Assembly (NCBI GenBank): GCA_026168455.1
Contig: CM047426.1
Span: 73,621,986 to 73,685,985 of the forward strand
Direction: 5' to 3'
DNA length: 64,000 nucleotides
Source: Theocolax elegans
Taxonomy: Eukaryota; Arthropoda; Insecta; Hymenoptera; Cerocephalidae
Under the pieces are notes generated by a model. It did not search any database. It was not told where the DNA came from and saw nothing but the letters and a program-made list of their open reading frames with translations. Of this stretch, positions 22,372-33,133 are shown in pieces (position 1 is the first letter of the stretch; each line of letters starts with the position of its first letter). The position numbers and the translations under genes are program-made.

Positions 22372-23027
22372 TACACTTAAGCATGTATAAATTTATTGTA
22401 AAATCGTATTACTTTAGCAACGGTTTTAATGCAAAGTTGCGATAAACATCGTGCATAGAAGAAGTCGACTTTACATTAATAAAATTTACATTTGTAGTCA
22501 AATATCAATTGCACTGTTAAAATTTGAACATAAAAAAATGAAACATATTTCTTTCACATGTATTTACATCACCGATATTAAATCAATATTATATTGATAG
22601 TGTGAAATTGAAAAATGACACGAAATATATAGAATGAACACAGTCTACATAAGTACTCTATATATACTCTCGGTCTCTCTTTCTATCTATCGTTTTATTA
22701 AACAAAACAATTATACAAGATATTTTATGAGGCAACATTAAAATACAATTTACATTTGAAAAACATAAGTGCTTGTAGTAAATCGATTAATAAATTTGAA
22801 ATAACTTAGCAATGTTTACTTGAGAGGTTAAACACTGTACATGTTATATTGGTAACGTTGCGACCGTTGCTACAGCCGTTGCTATGCATCGAGGCCGCGA
22901 AAATCTATGAGCCAATCAGAGCGCGCGAGACTCCGGTCGGCTGCAAAAGTCGCTCTTTTCGTATCCATATGCGGCTGGGAAACACGTACTTTCGGCGGGG
23001 GGATGAAGAAAAAAAAATTTTTTATAG
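22372..23027. other. unassigned stretch between hairpin 2 and the last exon
   Basis: The left part is AT-rich with nothing recognisable. The right part (about 22850-22990) is GC-richer and includes GAGCCAATCAGAGCGCG, a CCAAT-box-like sequence. Confidence 0.35.
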
Positions 23028-23223
23028 TAACAAAATTCCTGTACAAGCTGAAGCGTATGAAACAATATATTTCAACAATTATTACCATGCCTACAGTGTA
23101 AGATCGTGTGATATACCCAAAAAAGTTAAACTAATCAACGTCGATGCGATTCCTCGATTATATCCGTGTACTTATCACTTAAAAGAATCTGAAGAGTTTA
23201 TAATGTTAAGATGCGATTTGTAA
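23028..23223 (+). pseudogene. C-terminal exon of transposase-like gene, copy 1
   Basis: An open run follows a good acceptor (ATTTTTTATAG) and ends at TAA 23221-23223. It contains NNYYHAYSV, matching FDEHYHAYIV in the second copy at the expected place, followed by a short conserved-looking tail. It is separated from the preceding coding part by about 1 kb of hairpin and unassigned sequence. Confidence 0.5.
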
Positions 23224-25052
23224 AATAAAAAGTATTGCAGCATTTTGAAAATTATTTATCAATTCTATATTACTTACTTTAATTAACATGACACGTCGTA
23301 ATAAGTGTGATATATTCTAATAATTGTATTATATTTTTATGATTACGTAAAAAGAAGAAGCAAGCACTATTATTATTATTTCTAAATTTAATAATTTTAT
23401 AAATAAAGATTAATTTTCAATATTTTTGTCATTAATATACATGGATTACAGTCAACAAACTGTATTTCTATATAAATGATTAATCTATTTGATTTGAAAT
23501 CGATCATTCATTGTACGCATTTAAAGTTTTTTAATTTGTTATACGCAATTTTTTGTTAAGTACTTTTAATTAATTTGACGAAATCTGTATGATACACATA
23601 TTACTTACATTTTAAATTAGTAATCGAAACAAAATAAATACTTAGATTATATTAAAAAAGGCTAATTTTCAATAAAATGATTAATATAACTGTATAGTTT
23701 TATATAAATATAATAAATTAGTATACTTTTTGCAATGTAAAAGTAGATTAAAACAATTTGTGCGTACAAAGTACATCAATATTTTAAACTATACGGTGCG
23801 TATATGTATGTGTGTATATTTAAAGAAACAAATAGCGGTAATTTTAATATAATTTAAAAATATTAAATAATGATTTTTAAAAAAGGTTAATAATAATTCG
23901 TTTAGAAAGTAATTTTAAGTATTAGATGTAAAATCATTAAATCGTATTTACAAAATTTATAAAATTTTTACGTTTATATATCAATAATTCAATTACAAAA
24001 TTTAAACTTTATTATACTTCAATGCATAACAAGCAATCTTTTCGTTTTTTATTTTCATACAAATAAAGGATGTTCTATGGTTACGTCAAAGTTAACAGAA
24101 TTTAATGAAATTGAAGTATATTATTTGTAAGAGTGTCAAAAATGACTATGAATTTTTTTAATATTTTTTTCCGCGCAAATTTTGAAGATATGCGACATAG
24201 AAGTTGACTTCTTATACATAGGCTTATATGGAGACTCGGAAAAAATGTGATTGACTTTAGAGTGCCATTGATGAAAAGTGTACAAAATTTAATAAAAAAA
24301 CTAGAAATATCGCAAGTGAATATAAATAAAGCGGTATGCAAAATTTGTACCCATGTCACCGCGCAAAAGTTAAAGAAATTAATGAAAACATTAACAAAAA
24401 GTCAAGTTCGTGGGCAGTGTGGGGAGCTGCGCGGTCATAGCAACGGTGTGCGCGGAGAGAGGGGAGTCTCCCTCTCTTCCCCGCACGGCATGATACCATA
24501 GAACATCCTTAAAATAATTCATCACTAATTTTGTTTTTAAAAAAAAAGTAAATAAATAAAAAGTATTCTCGAACAAAATGAATAAATACATTCGAGAACC
24601 TCAGCAATGGTAAAGTTATCCACGCCGTTAATTCCTAGGAAAATTGTGAAGAAAACGGGCGCGACACTTTCCCGAGACCCTCGTACATCTGTGTACACTA
24701 AAAAAAGCCCTTCAAAATTTACAGCTTTTTGAGGAACACTCGAACTTTCTCCTATGCGTCATGAGAAAAACAATTTTTTTTTACATAGGCCATATCTAAA
24801 GATTTTCAGCCAATAGCGTCGTACAACTACGCATTTCAGGACAACATGTGTTTTCTCTCAAATACACTATCAAGTACACGTTTGTCGATTAAAACATCAA
24901 AAACTAATATGCGTGAGTCTGAAGGAATAGAGTGAGGAATCGTGCTAAGGTAAATTAATAAATGATACACAGTAATTAAAGTTAATATAAAATGAATAGA
25001 ATATTTATTTAAACAAATACCAGCGTTAAAAAACCCCAGTTGAAGTGGGGAA
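23224..25052. other. AT-rich stretch, no gene seen
   Basis: Very AT-rich to about 24100. Around 24120-24500 the plus strand has a lysine-rich coding-like run without recognisable domains. Near 24413-24490 there is a GC-rich segment with imperfect dyad symmetry (GAGAGGGGAG / CTCCCTCTC). I cannot assign a function. Confidence 0.4.
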
Positions 25053-25180
25053 TAGTACATTACGATACAAGTGCGCAAAATAGGTGGTTCCCACACGAGT
25101 CGGATTTGCCGCTCGAGCGAAGCGAGGGTGGCAGAAAGACGAGTGTGGGAGTCACCTATGTGCACGTGTATCGTATACTA
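25053..25180. repeat. long hairpin repeat 3, GCGAAGC apex
   Basis: The arms pair as CGATACA/TGTATCG, ATAGGTG/CACCTAT, CCCACAC/GTGTGGG, GTC/GAC, GCC/GGC and CTCG/CGAG around GCGAAGC at 25117-25123. Outer arms are nearly those of hairpin 1, while the inner stem is entirely different but still self-complementary. Confidence 0.8.
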
Positions 25181-25238
25181 TTTTTCCTAACGAATCGCGC
25201 AAAGATTTCATTTTGTGCTGACATTTGAGCGAGCGATA

Positions 25239-25451
25239 TAGTACATTGCTGCAATAGTGGGTAAAATAAAATTTTCCTGCAACAGTACTCACAATTATAA
25301 GAGAAAAAATTATTTCACCCCGAACCGATGTTTGCGCCCGAGCAAAGCGAGGGTGAAAAGGTGATACGGGGTTGAAATCACTTTGTCTTTGATAATTTTG
25401 AGCACTATTGCAGGAAAAGTTTATTTTGCGCACTAGTGCGGGAATGTACTA
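25239..25451. repeat. long hairpin repeat 4, GCAAAGC apex
   Basis: The arms TAGTACATT / AATGTACTA, AAAATAAA / TTTATTTT and TTTTCCTGCAA / TTGCAGGAAAA lead inward to CCGAGCAAAGCGAGG. It is the longest of the four and uses a one-base variant of the apex. It lies 58 bp from hairpin 3. Confidence 0.7.
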
Positions 25452-26732
25452 TTTTGCGCACGGAGTTAAGAAAAAAGCTTTGGTATACAGGAATTAATTG
25501 CAATAAATACATGAAATCATATTACAATTACTATACAAATATTTATGAAACGTGATAAGTAAATGCAGTAGTTAAAAAGTGATTATTAATATTGAATAGT
25601 CTATAATATAAATCTAACATGAATGATCATTCATTTAATCTACATATTTACGAAATGATTGTTGACGTCTTGGTACTGGTGCGTCGTGGTCCTTCATCCA
25701 GTAATTTTAAATTACCCTTTGATCGCCTAGTCAATTGGTGATAACAACAAGCACGTAAAGAAGCTAGCGGTTAGCAGTGGTCGCACTATCGCCGAACCTC
25801 ATAACAACGGTTAGCAGTGGACGCACTCTCGCCGAACCTTATAACCATAGTTAGCAGTGCACCCTATCGACGAACCTTCCAAAGGTTAGCAGCGAACTAC
25901 TATCGCCGAACCACAAACCAAATAAAACATCTTATGCTTCACTAAAACAGTCTATATAGGACCACGCACGCACACAGTCTCGAATACAGTTTATAAGGTA
26001 AGTCCACATGACTTCACCTTGCTTACTATCAGCGCGACAATATATATATATTCCGAAAAAGAGCACGAACGATTTCCTATCCAAAGCGTTTGACCACTAG
26101 AGACGAACTGTCAATGTTGTCTCGTCAACAACTCGCAACATACTGCCTATGCGAATGAGAGGACGTACACTGCCTCCAACCTAACCCTCTCAGGTAGCGT
26201 TACCCAAACGTACGGAATATACTCCATGTATCGGAGGACGATCATATGTTCGTCATATGTTCGAAGCTACGCGCGGCGTCGCTTCATCTTCCTTTATTAC
26301 CTAGAGTATGCACGTTCTTACACGAATTGTAAGCTTTGTCCGTTGTCTCACATATGTTGGGAAAATCCCTGCGTTCGGGTTTTTCTTTATTATTCAATTA
26401 TACCGTACGACTCGGTTTTGGGTTCTACACGAATAACTCTCACAAACTTACTGTCCGTATTATTTCTTGCTTTAATACACATTTTCGAAAACATCATTTA
26501 ATAAACCGATAGAATGTGTCTAATTTTATAATTCAAGAAATCAAAACTCTACTGTTTAAAAACAAACATTTTAATATATAAAAAGCTCTAATCAGTAAGG
26601 TTTAAACTGTTATGAGAGACAGACGTGTTTACTCTAGCTCTGATAGTCCAGACTATATAATATTTACGCCGCGGTGTAGGGTATCCTCGATATTAATAAA
26701 CATTAAATTTTGAAAAAGTTAAATAATACAAC
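25452..26732. other. non-coding stretch containing a tandem repeat
   Basis: Apart from the repeat at 25769-25914, the stretch is of mixed composition with no coding frame that I recognise. It could be the leader or LTR-like 5' region of a retroelement: TGTTGACGTCTTGG near 25661 looks like an LTR start, but no partner copy is present. Confidence 0.35.
25769..25914 (+). repeat. four-unit tandem repeat, about 40 bp
   Basis: The unit is GGTTAGCAGTGG-CGCACTATCGCCGAACCT plus a short AT linker, present as two good and two eroded copies. The repeated boxes GTTAGCAG and GCCGAACC are conserved while the spacers drift. Confidence 0.7.
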
Positions 26733-27780
26733 ATGGACAATACAAGAAACGAAAACTCCCAAAAGTTAATAAGTGAAAGTAACGAAAGTGAAAGTGATAG
26801 TGAAAAAATTATTAATAAAAACAACACCTAAGTAATCCAAAGTTGTTAGTTACAGCTTATTCCCTAAAAAAGATCAAGCTATACTAATTGATACTGTTGA
26901 AGGATTAGAAGTTAAACAGTATTTAAGAGGTATAATAATTAATAGCAACTAAAACTGCGCCGACGAATATAGTAGCCGCATCTAAAAGCTCACAGAATAG
27001 ATTCTGCTGTTATCTTAACTCTAGTAATTTAGAAGAAGAATTGACTAAGGAAGGAAATAACATAATAGAAATAGACGGATATAAGTTAAAAATGAGGCCG
27101 TAAATAGCTAACTCCAAAAGGGTTATATTTTCGAATGTCCATCCATGCATTCCTCATGATGAAATTTTGGATAAATTAAAAAATTATGGAATCACAGCAA
27201 AATCGAATTTAACTTTTATAAGACTAGGCGATAATGAACCGGGCTTTACTCAAATAGTAAGTTTCAGAAGACATTTATAGAAGCAGAAGACTCAATTTCG
27301 AAGACTCGCTATTCCATATTTATGTAACTACTGACAAAATTACGTGTTTCACATGCAACCAAGAAGGACATACTACTAAATATTGTCCAACTCTTAATAA
27401 TTCTAAACAATATAGTGATTACACACAAATACCTAGCAATATATATACAACAATAGATTACGATAATTCAAAGGAAACGACAAATAATAGTAGCATCGAT
27501 GCATAGAAGAATGAAAATACGAATTAAAATATAGATAGTCTTATTAACTGTCAACAAATGAATTAATTGGAATTTCAAGGTATACCTTTATGCAATAAAC
27601 CGACAACATCTAATGAAAAAGTAAATAAAAGAATGGCTCCCCCTTCGACTGCTTCTGAACTTAGTTATAATAATGTAAATGACAATGACACAAAAACCTT
27701 AGAATATAAAAAACCTGCTATAAAAAAGAAAAAATCACACATGATAAAACTACTACTACCGAACTACAAAATATAATTGA
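26733..27780 (+). pseudogene. non-LTR retrotransposon ORF1 relic
   Basis: From the ATG at 26733 the frame has many stops and shifts. Recognisable pieces remain: a Ser/Glu-rich N-terminus, an RRM-like segment (RVIFSNVHPC, DEILDKLKNYGI) and a CCHC knuckle (CFTCNQEGHTTKYC, 27345-27386). This order is typical of the nucleic-acid chaperone ORF1 of insect jockey/I-type elements. No ORF2 follows, because an LTR begins at 27843. Confidence 0.6.
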
Positions 27781-27842
27781 AACTGCGATGAACAATATTG
27801 ATGAAACGATCTCGGCAACTTTTCCTATTACACAGGTAGAAC

Positions 27843-28253
27843 TGTTGAGTGACAAACGTTTATATTATAATTAAATCAAAGAAAATATATATAAAGCATT
27901 CGACACTCAACGAAACTGCAAGAGTTTCGAAGGTGTATTCAAACGGCCTTGAAGCCCGAAAACTGCTGGGACTGCACTTGCAGCTTAGCGGAGTAGGCAA
28001 GGACTTTACCGTTACCCTCCCCCGCAAGGCTGGGGTGGCGTCACCAAGCTACGCCAGGCCACTCTCGTTCTGGAGCCCGTTAAAGCCGGTCGCGTACTGT
28101 CAAACAATAGACTTATCGTTCCAATAATATTCATCAGTTTCATTAATAATAAACTTATATTGATACAAATCTATCAAACAATTAACTTACTGTTTTTCTT
28201 ATTATCTATCTATATCGATTTTTACTATCTATAAAAATACGTCACGCTTAACA
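27843..28253 (+). repeat. errantivirus-like LTR, upstream copy
   Basis: The 411-bp LTR (TGTTGAG...CTTAACA) has a TATA box (TATATATAAAG, 27886-27896) and an AATAAA-type signal near 28144. It matches 60170-60580 over its full length with about nine differences. It has no polypurine tract upstream and no clear primer site downstream, so it is either the 5' LTR of a rearranged provirus or a solo LTR. The sequences flanking the two LTRs do not form a matching target duplication. Confidence 0.8.
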
Positions 28254-28369
28254 AATTGTTCTACAAAGATCTAACAGGTAAGAGTTTAAGTAATAATTAA
28301 ATAAATAACAATATAAATATATCTTATAATAAAAATAAAACGAACTATCGGCCTATCTGAGTGGATTTA

Positions 28370-28465
28370 TATTCTTCTCGTATGAGACGCGAGAATAGGT
28401 CCACTAACAAATAAAATATTTGTTAAATAAATACCGTTCGATTGATTATCAAACGAGATTTAACA
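28370..28465 (+). repeat. 96-bp inverted repeat, left copy, with primer-site-like edge
   Basis: This segment is the reverse complement of 31397-31492. Its inner edge reads TTTAACA followed by TGGTAGCAGAGCG, which looks like an LTR end and a tRNA primer-binding site. The right copy has no such extension. The pair could be the ends of a 3.1-kb insertion in the provirus or two opposed LTR fragments. Confidence 0.55.
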
Positions 28466-28478
28466 TGGTAGCAGAGCG

Positions 28479-29699
28479 TGATTCTGTTCTCGATCCATGC
28501 AGCTAGGTTGATATAACATTGGTAATTTTTTTTATTTATTAATTGGTGTATAGATATAGGCACATATACACGTATAAAAAAAAGTACAATATTATAACGA
28601 TTAATTAAATTTAGAAAAATATTATATCTTCATATGAAACAAGCAGCAATTTATTAAGGAAGTGATACGTTAAACGTAACTACGTCTGACATATATGTAT
28701 GAATTAACTGTTTTATAAAAAGCATTTATATCGCCTATAAAATATTATCTTAAGTTATTTTTAGTGTTAATTTAGTAAACTATAATTCCTTTGATTATTA
28801 TATTTTATTATTATACGTCCCTTTTCATATTTTTAAAACTGATAACAGTATAATCTTTCCTGTATGAGGAATCAAGTGCATAGAAGCAGATATATATATA
28901 TATATATGGGTGGTTCTCTGTGACATCGAAGATGAAAAAAATAAATATTGCTATAACTGTGGGAATATGTTTTAGAGGTATCCAGTAGTTCTCCTGAATT
29001 TTTTCAGGTTTTTTCTGGGCCATTATTTTAAGTTACAGAGAGTCAAAGTTGACATTTTAGCACGTTTTTGCATTATATGCCCATTTTCATGAATTTTTAG
29101 CTCCCAGGGGATGCATTTTTCACTAAAAACATAAGTATGACTTTTTTTGTAAAATTTTCCGAACTTTTCATTAAAAATACTTTTAAAGACATATATGTAT
29201 GCTGTCACACTCTTGTAAGCCATTTAAACCTTAAATAGTGAAAATCAGCAATTCTGCTCCGGAATCTGGTAACCTAATACTGTCTAAAAGATGTCTTTTT
29301 ATAGTCAGAAACTGCCTAAAATTTCCAGAGTGGGTCTAAATCATTAAGATCACTTATGGTCAAAATATCCGGGAAAAGTGCCCGAAATATTAATAGAAAT
29401 GTATATTTGTTGCCTTATAACGATGAATCTATTACCATGATCATTGCAAAAAAATTTGTGCACTTACCTTGGAGTGGTAGAAAAGTATCTTCACTTGTTT
29501 CAGTATCCATCTAATCCCCTTACAAGAATTATAATACTAATCTGAAGGATTACTATAAAAGTATCAACACTATTATTATTATTATTCAGCAATACATTGT
29601 TTAGATTTCACAAACTTGTCACTGTCACGTTATCATATTATTCATTATAATTATATATCCGATTTATTTATATATCTTTTGTATTAAATACGTATGTGG
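28479..29699. other. unassigned AT-rich stretch
   Basis: No convincing gene. A GGGTGGTTCTCTGTGACA sequence beside a TA run near 28910 resembles the edge of a MITE, but I found no matching second end. Confidence 0.35.
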
Positions 29700-29849
29700 A
29701 ATCGGTTTAATTTCTAAGGTGTCCATGGTAGCGAAAAAGTAATACAATTTAAAACATTATTTAAAATAAATTTATTACGAAAAACCTTTTTCGAAATTAA
29801 AAATAGGGAGTTGGCGCGCGAAGCGCGCAGGGGGGCGAAGCCCCCCTAG
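29700..29849 (+). mobile_element. Helitron-like 3' terminus, copy B
   Basis: Same sequence and same end (hairpins, then CTAG, then T) as copy A at 740-891, with a few substitutions. It is again followed by a TA run. Confidence 0.6.
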
Positions 29850-30462
29850 TATATATATATATATGTATGTGTATGTGTGTATATGAGTGGGTATACCTCT
29901 GTATATGCATTATAACTATAATTGAGAATATTTTTGCTTGTAAGTAACCAAACAGTCCCTTTGTTATAAAGGCTAGGCAGCCTTTTTGCGCCAGCCAAGT
30001 TCAGTCCAGAAAAACATAAATTAAATTCTAATCTAATGCTTGTTTATTAATTGGTGAATGTGTTTTAAAAGTCGAACAGACCCTATCGTAGCCAGCCAAA
30101 CTTTTTGTTTCTGGTACGTAAGTTTATACCTAGCCAATAAACAATTAAATTAAATATATAAGTATTTTTTGAAAGTTAAAAGTTAATAATTAACTCAAAA
30201 ATTCAAAGTTGGTCCTTAACATTCAGAGCGAGTTTCTGAAAACCTATAATAACACTACTAACGTTAACAGGTATACATATTGAAAATTATCTAAATTCTC
30301 CTATTTTATGATTTTATAAAGTTATATCATTGATTAATAATATCATTAATTGAAACATAATTATTAAAGTAAAAATAGAAGTGTAACCTATTGTAAAATT
30401 AGTCTCTTATTCAAGCAGCCAGTCGAATCGAAGTTCAGATGTAATATCAAGTTTCAAAAACA
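29850..30462. other. unassigned stretch
   Basis: AT-rich; no gene or repeat boundary recognised. Confidence 0.35.
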
Positions 30463-30674
30463 ATTTTTTTTTTTTATTATTTTAACGTCGCTCTTTTTAT
30501 GCTCCCAAATCGGTGCTAATCAGCGACGAAGGTCATACGATGTCTTGGTAAAGAAAGCACTGGTTGAAAATACATTCGCCAGTGGTGCTTGTATCAATCG
30601 GCCAGAGCCGGGAATCGAACCTGGGACCTCCAGATTACGAGCCTGACGCCCTACCGACCGAGCCATCGCAGGCC
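30463..30674 (-). mobile_element. tRNA-derived SINE
   Basis: On the minus strand a tRNA-like head (30599-30674) has an A box (TGGCTCGGTCGG), an anticodon loop with CGT (tRNA-Thr type) and a B box (GGTTCGATTCC). A non-tRNA body of about 120 bp and an A-rich tail (T run 30464-30475 on plus) follow. The acceptor stem is imperfect and body plus tail are attached, so this is a SINE and not a tRNA gene. RNA polymerase III would transcribe it from the internal boxes. Confidence 0.8.
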
Positions 30675-31396
30675 TCATATATATATATATATTTAAATAG
30701 TTATTCTAAAATTCAACAACATTTACAAAAATCAGTATACTACAAAATATTGTTTAATATAAACCATTATTTACGAGCCTACGATGGTTCGTTCGGTAAA
30801 GTAGTGGGCATGAGAAATGGAACATTATACGAGGCGAGGAAAATCACACCCCTGAGAACCTAAGAGTCTGACGCAACCTCAAAACTTCCAGTGTTCGCAC
30901 CGATGTGTACACCAGATTTCGGTCCGAATATCCCTGGACACTCATTGACTAGCGCCTGGTACTCCTTTACAATGGTGAATCGTTGATACCAATCTTCCCG
31001 ACTATGGTAAGATCTAATATGCGCCAAGCAAATTGACAACATGTAACAATTTTTCTACGCTAAGTGTGTTTTTAATTATTTCTTCATATTAACGACTTAT
31101 ATTCGTGCCAGAAACTGACACACGTGTCTACTCTTACCCTACCCCAGTCCAGGTCATTTTCTCTCAATACATATTAGTATTTAACTTTGTAATTGATGAA
31201 ATCTTTTCTTTGTGAGACTATTTCCTCTTGGAATTCTGGACCGAAAAACTATTTCATTAATTTATAACTACATTATTTGTTGAAATTCATTAATCACTGA
31301 GTAACACTTTACTCAAATTATCTCTGGCTTTTAAATTCTTAATCTATAATTATAGCACCCAAATCATTAAATACTAAAATAGCCAGATAGATCAGA
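30675..31396. other. unassigned stretch
   Basis: Mixed composition; no coding frame recognised. The part nearest 31250 may already be provirus sequence, as it contains the GGACC pentamer typical of the provirus. Confidence 0.3.
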
Positions 31397-31492
31397 TGTT
31401 AAATCTCGTTTGATAATCAATCGAGCGGAATTTATTTAACAAATATTTTATTTGTTAGTGGACCCATTCTCGCGTCTCATACGAGAAGAATA
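31397..31492 (-). repeat. 96-bp inverted repeat, right copy
   Basis: Reverse complement of 28370-28465. Provirus-like sequence starts directly after it. Confidence 0.6.
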
Positions 31493-31509
31493 AGAAAATT
31501 CAATTATTA

Positions 31510-33098
31510 TCGACTTCTCCAAACCCCCACAAGACAATACACCTATATTTTTACCTATCCTACTACAAATTCCACCATTAAATCAATACCTGGACCCTTT
31601 ATTAGCAGAACGGACCCGGACCAATTATAATAGCTCTTCAAATAAGACGTTTAAACACATCCCGTTACTAAAAAACAACGTTCTTACTACCCGAAATTGC
31701 CTAATTTATAAACAAGAAAACCTAGTCGATTTTATATCCCGCGATTGTAGCAACAACAGCACTGTCACGCGCCTACTAACGGAATTAGGAGCGATTAATT
31801 CGAAATCACTTAAAGACAAGAAGCCGAAAGTAAATCATACTAACAACTCCATATAGAAACCACAATATATTTTCCTTAGTAATAAAGGATAAATATTATG
31901 ATCCTATCGAATATGAAAACCTTCGTACCACATTTCGAAATCTCAGGCAAATATTATTAATAAAAAATATAAAAAGCTTCCGGATATCCCGTAGAGGGGA
32001 ACTGACCGATCATCTCGAACTTGGACTCCTTACCGAACTCCTAATCGAAATATTCGAAGGAACCCCTATTTAAGTTATCATCTGCCACGGTAATGCCACG
32101 TTACCAACTCCAGAGGAACGACAGACCATTCTTAAAACCTTACATGATAGTTTGGCTGGCGGCTATAAGGGTATCAACCAAACATGTCGAAAAATTCGCG
32201 AAAGATTCTACTGGCCCGGCATGCGTAATGACGTGCTCGATTACATTCGACGCTATCCAGTTCTCCAAGAAAAGAAAATTGATAGATTCAAAACCAGAGA
32301 ACCTATGTTGATAACTGACACCCCAATAGAAGCCTTCGACAAAGTATCAATTCATACCGTTGGTCCATTAAAAAATACTACCGATGGTAATCGGCACATC
32401 CTTACAATGCAGTGCAACCTCACTAAATACGTCATAGCTGTGCCGATCCCAGATCTAAAGGCCACGACTATTGCAGACGCGTAGCCAGACACTTAATTTA
32501 TAATTTCGGTGCACCGAAAGCCATTCTTTCGGATAGAGGAACAAGCTTCCTTTCAGACTTAGTAGAATCTCTATTAAATATATTTAAAATTCACTACTTA
32601 ACCACATCTGGCTACCACCCGCAAACGAATGGTTCTTTAGAGCGAAGTCATGCCCCGCTAATGGATTTTATTCGCTGCTATTCTGAATGCTTCGACGACT
32701 GGGACCGATTAACTCCATTCGCGACTTTTACGTATAACACTAGTATACATAACGCCACAAATTTCACCCCGTTCGAGTTAATTTACGGAAAAATCGCACA
32801 GCTTCTAATAAAGATTCGGTTAGGCGAAAAAAAAATCCTTGCCGGGGAAAACCAAATTCGAAATAAAATCCAGTCAAAAATCTTGTACGATAAAAAGGTT
32901 AACCCAATCAAGCTTCAGGTCGGTGATTATGCATGGCTAATAAATGAACCTCGGACCGCCAAAGCAGATAGTTACTATAATAAACCCCTAAAAATCCTAG
33001 AAGTACTCTCAAAACACCATGTGATCTTGGAACTACCCAATGGGAAGTGTAGTCGAAAACACTGGGATAAAATAAAACTAGTGCCCCCTTGTAAATAA
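31510..33098 (+). pseudogene. errantivirus-like Pol remnant: end of RNase H region and integrase
   Basis: The left part (31510-32050) reads as a decayed pol linker with stops. Integrase begins near 32092: the GGYKGINQT helix and FYWPGM are clear. The zinc CxxC is lost (YPVLQ), and the first catalytic aspartate position reads His (SIHTVGP). RKPREP-type ITDTPIEAFDKVS follows. A one-base shift at about 32480 leads to the second part with the second Asp (ILSDRGTSF) and the Glu (NGSLERSH). The C-terminal domain (VGDYAWLIN) ends at 33098. Loss of catalytic and zinc residues means no activity. Confidence 0.8.
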
Positions 33099-33113
33099 CC
33101 CCCTTCCTACTAA

Positions 33114-33133
33114 TTTTCTTTTCTCTTTCTAGA
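33114..33133 (+). promoter_or_regulatory. splice acceptor before env
   Basis: A pyrimidine tract ending TTCTCTTTCTAG lies one base before the env ATG (33134). Insect errantiviruses express env from a spliced RNA, so this is the expected acceptor. Confidence 0.65.

Larger units (their letters stand above)
17683..23223 (+). pseudogene. decayed CACTA/CMC-type transposase-like gene, copy 1
   Basis: A multi-exon gene can be followed by its family resemblance to the copy at 37523-47060. In order it has N-terminal exons (17683-18522), a decayed middle (about 19250-19910), a long core (about 19990-21992) and a C-terminal exon (23028-23223). The core has the DIMHDLTEG motif, a CRICTA cysteine pair and the LKPKMHFLLHYPRLLKLNGP block. 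The second copy lies in an element with CACTG ends, so the family is probably a CMC (CACTA-like) transposase. At least three frameshifts (near 20630, 21113-21240 and 21735) and stops break this copy, and a hairpin repeat cuts the C-terminal part. Element ends were not found here. Confidence 0.6.

Noticed and set aside
28900..29230. second foldback element beside a TA run
   Set aside because: The edge resembles a MITE but I could find no complementary arm or matching end.
30599..30674. tRNA-Thr(CGT) gene on the minus strand
   Set aside because: The tRNA-like part is joined to a non-tRNA body and an A-rich tail and has an imperfect acceptor stem, so it is the head of a SINE.
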